From an uncultured bacterium (GTDB lineage: Bacteria; UBA4055): a DNA stretch of 7,505 nt. The notes below the pieces were generated by a model. The model did not search any database. It was given only the letters and a program-made list of their open reading frames with translations, and was not told the origin of the DNA. The stretch is from assembly GCA_937873545.1 (NCBI GenBank), contig CALMWI010000129.1, forward strand, positions 1 to 7,505. Direction: 5' to 3'. Position 1 is the first letter of the stretch. Each line of letters begins with the position of its first letter. Below, one piece after another: positions 1 through 5,691 of the stretch. The translations under genes were made by a program, and so were the position numbers.

Positions 1-528
1 GCCGGAATTATCTTCTTTTTCAGCCTGTTCTGATAGAAACTCCATTGATTCTGCAGTAAGAACCCTATCGTCGTTCGAATCTATCTCAAGATCTTTATAC
101 TTTTCGTTCTTTTTAAGCTCTGACACAACACTTTCGATCTCCTGGATTTTCTTGGATTTTTTAACATTCAGCTTCTCTACTTCAGCTATAAGGCTTTTGT
201 ATTTAACGAATTTATCTTCAGCGTCAGGTATCAAACTGTAAATGAAAAATATCAGCGATGTAAGCACTATCGTTGACACAATTACATAAATAACTATTAT
301 TTTTTTATCGATCTTTTTAACATATTCTCCGGATAAAGAATCTTCGGACGAGTCAAATACATAGCCGGATTCAGCTCCCTGCTGGACTTTCTCCATCATC
401 TCTCTTTGTTCCTGATCGAGTATCCTGCTCCTGAATTTTCCGTATATGCTCTCGCCTTCAGAATTCTCTCTGTTGTTCAGAAGATCTCTTCTCGGGTTTT
501 TATTTTTCTCTTCGTCACCCATAATCAT
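1..528 (-). CDS. Partial single-pass membrane protein with coiled coil, unknown function (3' end outside window)
   Basis: The reading frame is open from an ATG at 528-526 to the left edge, giving 176 codons and no stop, so the C-terminus is missing. Visible layout: a charged, glycine/serine-containing, probably cytoplasmic N-terminal region (residues 1-75), one strongly hydrophobic helix (about 77-100, IIVIYVIVSTIVLTSL core) preceded by KKIDKK, then a Lys/Glu-rich stretch (about 103-142) with heptad-like hydrophobic spacing that suggests a coiled coil. The positive-inside rule puts the N-terminus in the cytoplasm and the coiled coil in the periplasm. It begins 10 bp after the nadD stop, so it is in the same operon. 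A second in-frame ATG at 522-520 is an equally possible start; neither has a strong Shine-Dalgarno sequence. I do not recognise the family. The topology resembles small bitopic division or envelope proteins, but nothing specific supports such a name. Confidence 0.8.
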   Translation of the reverse strand, partial: MIMGDEEKNKNPRRDLLNNRENSEGESIYGKFRSRILDQEQREMMEKVQQGAESGYVFDSSEDSLSGEYVKKIDKKIIVIYVIVSTIVLTSLIFFIYSLIPDAEDKFVKYKSLIAEVEKLNVKKSKKIQEIESVVSELKKNEKYKDLEIDSNDDRVLTAESMEFLSEQAEKEDNSG

Positions 529-538
529 ACCAGCTTAT

Positions 539-1132
539 TTAAATTTCCAAAGTGTAAATATTTTTCTCGATAATATAATGCCGAACTTTTTCATTTACAA
601 GATATTTAATATTTAAATTATCTGCAACCATTTTTCTAATTGCTGTTGATGAAATATCCATTCTGGGACACTTTCTGCTGATCATTACTCTTAAATCCGC
701 ATGATCCGGATCTATAACAGCCTGTTCCGATCTTTCAGCTATAATTATTTCTGCATTTTCTAAAATATAAGATGAATTTTTCCATTTTTTAATTGTTTTA
801 TATGCATCATATCCGATTAAAAGGCTTAAAATATGATCGGGGTACAACGATTTGAAATGTTCCACAGTTTCACATGTATATACTGCTCTTTTATGCGATG
901 CCTCGAAATCCGAAAGTTCAAATTCTTTATTCCCCGTAATTGAAAGTTTAATCATCTCAATTCTGTGACTGATGTCAGAAGTAGATGAATTTTCTTTGAA
1001 AGGTGTAACAAAATTGGGTATGAATATAATTTTATCAAGTTCAAATTCCTGTCTGATAATTGAAGCAATTATCAAATGCGCATTATGTATTGGATCGAAT
1101 GATCCTCCGAACAATCCGATTCTGTTTTTCAT
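539..1132 (-). CDS. nadD: Nicotinate-nucleotide adenylyltransferase (NaMN adenylyltransferase)
   Basis: This cytosolic enzyme (EC 2.7.7.18) makes nicotinic acid adenine dinucleotide from nicotinate mononucleotide and ATP, the penultimate step of NAD synthesis. At 197 residues it has the usual length for NadD. The N-terminal nucleotidyltransferase signature is clear: GLFGGSFDPIHNAHL at residues 6-20, with the HxxH pair at H16 and H19. Further family motifs are IPNFVTPFK (38-46), LIGYDAYKTIKKW (105-117) and the C-terminal DISSTAIR (159-166), the ISSTxIR phosphate-binding motif. The last residue of HxGH is kept but the usual glycine is alanine (HNAH), a conservative change that I expect to be tolerated. 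The ATG overlaps the bamD stop as ATGA (4 bp) and no good Shine-Dalgarno sequence precedes it, so translation is probably coupled to bamD. It is the only clear metabolic gene among envelope genes; its placement looks like operon hitchhiking rather than a shared pathway. Confidence 0.95.
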   Translation of the reverse strand: MKNRIGLFGGSFDPIHNAHLIIASIIRQEFELDKIIFIPNFVTPFKENSSTSDISHRIEMIKLSITGNKEFELSDFEASHKRAVYTCETVEHFKSLYPDHILSLLIGYDAYKTIKKWKNSSYILENAEIIIAERSEQAVIDPDHADLRVMISRKCPRMDISSTAIRKMVADNLNIKYLVNEKVRHYIIEKNIYTLEI

Positions 1133-1833
1133 TTTTCAGTTTTCATTATTTCCTGGAATTTGGAAAGATATGTTTTGTGGTTATATTCATCTTTTAGCAA
1201 TAAATATGCCTTGGCAATATTTTCCAGGGATAATGCATAATAGGAAGTATCGTAATAATTGTCTATTATTTCATTAAAATAGACTTTGGCGGCTCTTGGC
1301 TGGTCGAGCTTAAGATAAAGAACTCCTGCTTCAAATGTTTTTCTTGCGAGTTTTTCTCTAAGCTCTTTTATATTACTGTTCGCTTTCTCTGAGAATTTTC
1401 CCTGCGGAAAAAGATCCAGATACAGCTGATATTTTGATATTGCATTATAAGTTTCCTTCTGATCCAGGGTATATCGGGGAGACAGTTCTCTGTAACATTC
1501 GGCTGAGTTAAAATATGCGTCTTCTATCAATTGGGATTCAGGAAAATTATCTGATATCCTGTTAAATTCATAAGAAGCTGAAAAGTACTCACCCAGTTCA
1601 TAATGGGCCCTTCCAATTAGAAATTGTGCGGAATCAATTCCATTTTCACCGCCGTAGTTTAGAATTATAGAATTCAGATCGTTAAGAGCTTCCCTGTAAT
1701 TCTCTTCATTGAATTTAGCCTTAGCGATCTTAAAGCTCTTTTCGAACCCTATATCTCTTATATTAAGTTCTTTTGTGCATGAAGATATAAATATTATTGA
1801 AATCGATAAGTATAATACAATTCTGCCGGTCAT
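1129..1833 (-). CDS. bamD: BamD-type outer-membrane assembly lipoprotein
   Basis: BamD is a periplasm-facing outer-membrane lipoprotein that works with BamA in inserting beta-barrel proteins. The 234 residues (E. coli BamD is about 245) start with a lipoprotein signal peptide: R4, a hydrophobic core at 5-17 and a lipobox ISSC with Cys19 as the lipidation site. The rest is TPR-like helical repeats: KAKFNEENYREALNDLN (38-54), a second around 68-95 (IGRAHYELGEYFSASYEF), a third around 101-142, and a fourth around 169-190. The stretch ECYRELSPRYTLDQ and the following TYNAISKYQLYLDLFP (112-143) look like the conserved central block I recall from BamD of Bacteroidota and relatives. The start ATG shares one base with the upstream stop (TAATG), and an AGAGG Shine-Dalgarno lies nine bases before it. 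The surA homologue two genes upstream supports the assignment. A different TPR lipoprotein of the YfiO/YbgF type is the alternative; the start, lipobox and central block favour BamD. Confidence 0.87.
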   Translation of the reverse strand: MTGRIVLYLSISIIFISSCTKELNIRDIGFEKSFKIAKAKFNEENYREALNDLNSIILNYGGENGIDSAQFLIGRAHYELGEYFSASYEFNRISDNFPESQLIEDAYFNSAECYRELSPRYTLDQKETYNAISKYQLYLDLFPQGKFSEKANSNIKELREKLARKTFEAGVLYLKLDQPRAAKVYFNEIIDNYYDTSYYALSLENIAKAYLLLKDEYNHKTYLSKFQEIMKTEK

Positions 1834-4409
1834 TATCTTCTGCCTCTTCTATTTATTGTCGGAGCAGCTTCTACATCTTCAAAAATATCCTCATCTACAG
1901 AGGAATCTTCTCCGTAATCGTCTTCTTCTTCGCTGTAATCATCGTCTGCTTTTTCTGTTTTCTTAACCGTTTCTTCTTTTTTAGGTTCCTCTTTCTTCGC
2001 TACTACTGTCTCTTTTGCTTCCGCTTTCTTTGATTTAAGTTCACTTATTGATTTGAGATAAGCTAATTTCTCGTCATTAAGCTTTGCGATTTTGTTTCTG
2101 AGTTCGGCAATAGTTTTGTTTTCAGTTTCGTTCGCCGAACTAAGGCTGGCGATCTGACCTTCAAAATTTACCAGCCTCTGTTTATTTTCAGCAATGCCGG
2201 ATTCTTTTGACCTGATCTGAGACTGTTTGTCTTTTTGAAGTGTGAGAAGTTTATCGCTTTTCAGTTTGTCTATCGTACCTGCAATTTCTTTCTTTGTTTC
2301 AGTGTATCCCAGAAGTTGAGTTTCATATGTACTCAGATTATTCCGGTCTGTTTGAAGCGACTGCGACAGCTTGGTTATATCTGCATCTACTGCGGTTTTT
2401 TTCTGTTTAAGTTCATTTAGCTGTGTTTGGAATAAAGCAAGTTTGTCCTTATCCTGTGACGATTTTGCCTGCTGGATCTTCAGATCGCTTATTATTCCTG
2501 TAATTTCCGCTTTCTCAATCTCGCCTGAAATTTTCTTTGATTCAAGTTGCGCGAGAACATTTTTTTCGGTCAGAGCCGTGTTCTCTAGTTTTAATATTTC
2601 ATTCTGGAGAGACAATTTATCGCTTTCAAGCTTAGTCAGCTGCATTTTTATACCTGAAATCTTCTGCCCGCTTTCAAGGGAAGCGGTCTGTTCAGATTTG
2701 ATCTGATTGATCTTTTCAAGATACGAGTTCTTCACATCGAGAAGATCAGTTGATTTTTTTTCCATATCCTTTAAAGTGATTTCAAGATTCTCTTTCTTCG
2801 CTGTTTCATCCGATATCTGTTTATCCAGCTTTGTAATGTCTAAGTTGAGTTTTGTTTTCTGGTTCTCAAGATCTGCTATCTTCTGGGTGTTAGAGGCTTT
2901 CTTTGTTTCTTCCGGTTTTTTAGTATCTGCAGGTTTCTCTTTGGGGGTTACTTTTGTTTCAACTATCTCTTCATCGCTGTCAGAGGATTCTTCATATACT
3001 TCTTCGTCTTCTGAATATTCTTCCTCTACGATAGAATCATCTGATGCACCCGAATCAATTTCGGCTTTAACAGCCAGTTTATCCTGCTTCTCTCCTCCGC
3101 TCAACTTTATACTGACAGAAGAAACGTTTACGGACGGTACCGGACTGTTCTTTACGAAAACCACAGACACATAGTATAGATCTGTCCCGTTTAATATCGG
3201 GTATTGAGTATCAAAATCCTGATTGAACTGAATTTTCTGCGCATATTTTTTATCTGAGTTTTTCCATAGATTTATATCAACCAGATAAATAGTTTCGTAT
3301 GGATCCCATTTTGAAAGCATTATATTATTCTCGTTTATGAAAGATATCGAATTGTCTTTCGCGACAACATCCTCAAGCAGAATATCGGTTTTCGGATTTG
3401 TCTGAATGAATACATCTGTCTTAGTGGCTGAACTGGTTATTTTTGCAAAATGCAAATTAACCTGGTTGACCTTATCATCAATAAATTTTTGAGGGGTTCT
3501 AAGTAGGCTGAGTGCTTTAAAATAAAAAATCTGATTCCCGGTACTGCTCCACCTGAAAGGATACTCATAGTACCCGTCCATATTGTCCACAGTCACGACT
3601 TCAGATGTAGCGGAATTATATACATTAATAGAATACTCTGCGTAATAATCTTCGCCTTTCTTAGGCTGGTTTTTCTTTGAAATGTAGGCTACAAGATTTT
3701 TATCTGAAGGCGAACATAGCGGTTTTACCTGATCGAATCTTTTATCCAGTACGGTCTTAAACTCAACATCTTTGAACTTGAAATCCCTGTATTGAAAAAT
3801 ATCTTTTATCAATGTAATGTTATAGCTTTTGTTGTACTTCGCCTTTTTATCCCGGAGCTGAACTCTTCTTGAGAAATAAATATTGTCTCCTGTCATGTCA
3901 AAACATGGATCAATGCAATAGGATTTTTCTTCCTTTGAATTTTCATTAAGCCTGATCCTGTACCCGTTGACAGCGAAATTATTTATCAGCTCAGGAACAA
4001 CAACCCTGCAGATGAAAAGCTGATCTCTGTTACTTAAACCGTTTCCGTAAAATACGAACCAGTTCTTATACGGGTGCCACTGAACTCCCCTGTCTTTCGG
4101 ATAATATTTCTTTTTCCCTTTAGTCTCGGCCGTATAACTTGAAGATTCAACCTGGAAAATGTTCTTTGTCTTAACATTCAATAAATACAGTTTTACCGAC
4201 GGGTCTTTGTCATTTGTAACCTCAAAACTCATCAGATCTGTATTAAAGGGCGCTGCCTGAAGATTACTAATATAACCTTCGATCTTTAGGTTCTGACCGT
4301 TTATGACTTCCTGAACATCGTTCACTGTGATTTCAGATGCTGTTAAAATAGAAGCAGCAGTCAGAATTATGATCACTATTTTTTTTGATATTTGCCGTAT
4401 TTTTAACAT
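1833..4409 (-). CDS. Exported TolB-like beta-propeller / long coiled-coil fusion protein
   Basis: I predict an 858-residue secreted or periplasmic protein of unknown function. Layout: signal peptide 1-24 (MLKIRQISKKIVIIILTAAS..., cleavage near ILTA|SE); a beta-propeller at about 50-435 with TolB/PD40-like blades (VQWHPYKNWFVFYG 109-122, DPCFDMTGDNIYFS 167-180, KPLCSPSDKNLVAYIS 229-244, YPFRWSSTGNQIFYFK 283-298, YPILNGTDLYYVS 403-415); an acidic Ser/Glu/Asp linker (451-483); a Lys/Pro/Thr linker (484-507); a predicted coiled coil (about 509-797) without Pro, Cys, Trp or His; a second acidic stretch (821-846); and a basic end RRGRR. Four cysteines occur, all in the propeller (134, 165, 169, 232). 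I chose the ATG at 4409-4407: a TTG at 4442 would add eleven polar residues before the signal peptide and overlap surA. The start lies 19 bases after the surA stop. TolB works with Pal in the Tol envelope system, but fusion to a long coiled coil is not the classical TolB architecture, so I give no gene name. Confidence 0.85.
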   Translation of the reverse strand: MLKIRQISKKIVIIILTAASILTASEITVNDVQEVINGQNLKIEGYISNLQAAPFNTDLMSFEVTNDKDPSVKLYLLNVKTKNIFQVESSSYTAETKGKKKYYPKDRGVQWHPYKNWFVFYGNGLSNRDQLFICRVVVPELINNFAVNGYRIRLNENSKEEKSYCIDPCFDMTGDNIYFSRRVQLRDKKAKYNKSYNITLIKDIFQYRDFKFKDVEFKTVLDKRFDQVKPLCSPSDKNLVAYISKKNQPKKGEDYYAEYSINVYNSATSEVVTVDNMDGYYEYPFRWSSTGNQIFYFKALSLLRTPQKFIDDKVNQVNLHFAKITSSATKTDVFIQTNPKTDILLEDVVAKDNSISFINENNIMLSKWDPYETIYLVDINLWKNSDKKYAQKIQFNQDFDTQYPILNGTDLYYVSVVFVKNSPVPSVNVSSVSIKLSGGEKQDKLAVKAEIDSGASDDSIVEEEYSEDEEVYEESSDSDEEIVETKVTPKEKPADTKKPEETKKASNTQKIADLENQKTKLNLDITKLDKQISDETAKKENLEITLKDMEKKSTDLLDVKNSYLEKINQIKSEQTASLESGQKISGIKMQLTKLESDKLSLQNEILKLENTALTEKNVLAQLESKKISGEIEKAEITGIISDLKIQQAKSSQDKDKLALFQTQLNELKQKKTAVDADITKLSQSLQTDRNNLSTYETQLLGYTETKKEIAGTIDKLKSDKLLTLQKDKQSQIRSKESGIAENKQRLVNFEGQIASLSSANETENKTIAELRNKIAKLNDEKLAYLKSISELKSKKAEAKETVVAKKEEPKKEETVKKTEKADDDYSEEEDDYGEDSSVDEDIFEDVEAAPTINRRGRR
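1843..1847 (-). promoter_or_regulatory. Shine-Dalgarno of bamD inside the upstream gene's last codons
   Basis: AGAGG lies nine bases before the bamD ATG (1833-1831). It is formed by the AGA-GGC codons of the Arg-rich RRGRR end of the upstream protein, so this purine-rich stretch serves both as coding sequence and as ribosome binding site. Confidence 0.6.
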
Positions 4410-4421
4410 TTCTTGATTTCC
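4410..4421 (-). promoter_or_regulatory. Weak ribosome binding site of the propeller/coiled-coil gene
   Basis: GGAAAT lies in the short gap after the surA stop, with GGAA eight bases before the ATG at 4409. It is weak but well placed, and together with the signal peptide that begins at this ATG it decides the start against the in-frame TTG at 4442. Confidence 0.5.
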
Positions 4422-4428
4422 GTAATTA

Positions 4429-5691
4429 TTACTTGATCTCAATATACACTTTTTTTCTTAATTCTTCAATCCATTTTTTCAGCTCAGTTTTTCTTTTCCT
4501 CTCAAGAGTAAGATTTTTCAAATAACTGAAGTCAGAATCTAGATCAATCTTGTGCGCATTTTTCTTGTCGTTGATCTTATAAATATAATATCCGTCTTTT
4601 TCTTTTATCGGTTCGGTTAACGATCCCACTTCGGCATTCGAAAATATTTCAATATATTTTTTATCAAGCTGTTCTATCTCAACTGTGCCCATATTTCCGT
4701 CAGAATATTTCGTTTTTTCATCGCTGCTGTATTTTTTAACGGCTTCCTCAAAAGCCATTTTTTTATTTATGACCGAATCTCTGAGTGAGTATGTAAATTT
4801 CATAGCTGTCGAATCGTTGTCTATCGAACTAGACGGGGTTATAAGGATGTGTGAAGTATTTATTTTTTCCCCGGTTTTTTCAATTAATTTAACAAGATGA
4901 TACCCGAACGATGTCTTTACCGGCTCCGATATCTCACCTGGTTCAAGGTTGAATGCGGTCCTTTCGTATTCTGAAACTAGATCTCCCCGTTTAGTAAATC
5001 CCAGGCTTCCACCCTTTTTTCTGGTCGCCTCATCCTGTGAATAAAGTTCTGCAGCCGCTTCGAAACTGATCTCGCCTGATATGATTTTTGATTTTATATC
5101 TTTGAGAATGTCAACGCTTTTGGTTTTTTGCAGAGCATCTTTTGAAAAGTTAATTACCAGCTGGCTTAAAGATACAGTTGCTTTGGCTGGAGGTATAGAA
5201 TCTTTGAATATGTTGAAAAATTCCTTAACTTCATTCCGGCTTACTGATATTTTCTGGACATATTTATTTTTAATACGTTCAATGAAGAGATTCTTTCTAA
5301 TATCGGATCGATACTGTTTCTTAAGATCGCTCACGGTCGTATTGTACATTTCCTCAAACTTGGCTTCGCTTCCGACCTGCTCGATTATTGCGCCTATCCT
5401 GTTATCAAGCATTCGCTGAACTTCTTCATCAGAAACTTTAATTGTTGAGTCCCTTAGTGCAATATCGTACATGACCATATTTGATATAAGTTCATCGAGT
5501 ACTTTTGATCTTAATTCATTTTCGTCAAAATTAGCTTTGGAAGTATATCTCTGGTGATCAACATACTGATCAACTTCGCTTTTAAGTATCACTTCGTCGC
5601 CGACTACTGCGAGAATTCTGTCCGCTATTTCCGCGCTTGAGGATACAACAGCTATTAGAATTAAAAATAAATCTATTTTTCTGAAGATCAC
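4429..5691 (-). CDS. surA: SurA-type periplasmic chaperone with two parvulin domains
   Basis: SurA carries unfolded outer-membrane proteins through the periplasm to the BAM complex; parvulin domains may add peptidyl-prolyl isomerase activity. The 420 residues match E. coli SurA in length (about 428). Signal peptide 1-20 (MIFRKIDLFLILIAVVSSSA), mature start EIADRILAVVGDEVILKSEVD, the standard SurA N-domain opening; N-domain about 21-150; first parvulin domain about 171-271 (GGSLGFTKRGDL 227-238, AFNLEPGEISEPVKTSFGYH 246-265); second about 275-375; C-terminal helix about 385-415, which in SurA packs on the N-domain. Domain 1 has Gln177 where the first-strand His is usual (SLSQLVI) but keeps His265; domain 2 keeps His281 (SHILI) but ends GYYIYKI without the closing His. 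The start is GTG, supported by AAGAGGGG five bases upstream, and it overlaps the preceding stop as GTGA. Neighbours on both sides are exported envelope proteins. Confidence 0.9.
   Translation of the reverse strand: MIFRKIDLFLILIAVVSSSAEIADRILAVVGDEVILKSEVDQYVDHQRYTSKANFDENELRSKVLDELISNMVMYDIALRDSTIKVSDEEVQRMLDNRIGAIIEQVGSEAKFEEMYNTTVSDLKKQYRSDIRKNLFIERIKNKYVQKISVSRNEVKEFFNIFKDSIPPAKATVSLSQLVINFSKDALQKTKSVDILKDIKSKIISGEISFEAAAELYSQDEATRKKGGSLGFTKRGDLVSEYERTAFNLEPGEISEPVKTSFGYHLVKLIEKTGEKINTSHILITPSSSIDNDSTAMKFTYSLRDSVINKKMAFEEAVKKYSSDEKTKYSDGNMGTVEIEQLDKKYIEIFSNAEVGSLTEPIKEKDGYYIYKINDKKNAHKIDLDSDFSYLKNLTLERKRKTELKKWIEELRKKVYIEIK

Noticed and set aside
529..538. Possible promoter or terminator in the nadD / membrane-protein gap
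   Set aside because: The gap is only 10 bases, with no hairpin or T-run and no room for a promoter.
972..1277. Plus-strand open frame across the nadD/bamD junction
   Set aside because: It lies opposite two well-supported genes, its product has no recognisable domain, and its start has no ribosome binding site.
2019..2885. Internal sequence duplication in the coiled coil (KLESDKLSLQ versus KLKSDKLLTLQ; DITKLDKQ versus DITKLSQS)
   Set aside because: The two repeat pairs lie at different spacings (about 122 and 153 residues) and such matches are expected in Lys/Leu/Ser-rich coiled coils.
2019..2885. SMC or RecN-like ATPase coiled coil
   Set aside because: No Walker A or ABC signature occurs in the protein, and it has an export signal, so a cytoplasmic DNA-binding role is unlikely.
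2371..3174. Two adjacent plus-strand open frames (2371-2706 and 2707-3174) antisense to the propeller/coiled-coil gene
   Set aside because: They are Ser/Phe-rich mirror translations of a low-complexity Lys/Glu-rich coding region, lack ribosome binding sites and known motifs, and lie opposite a well-supported gene.
1833..4442. TTG at 4442 as the start of the propeller/coiled-coil gene
   Set aside because: It would put eleven polar residues (RSSNNYGNQE...) in front of a normal signal peptide and overlap surA; the ATG at 4409 begins directly at the Lys-rich signal-peptide start and has a weak Shine-Dalgarno.
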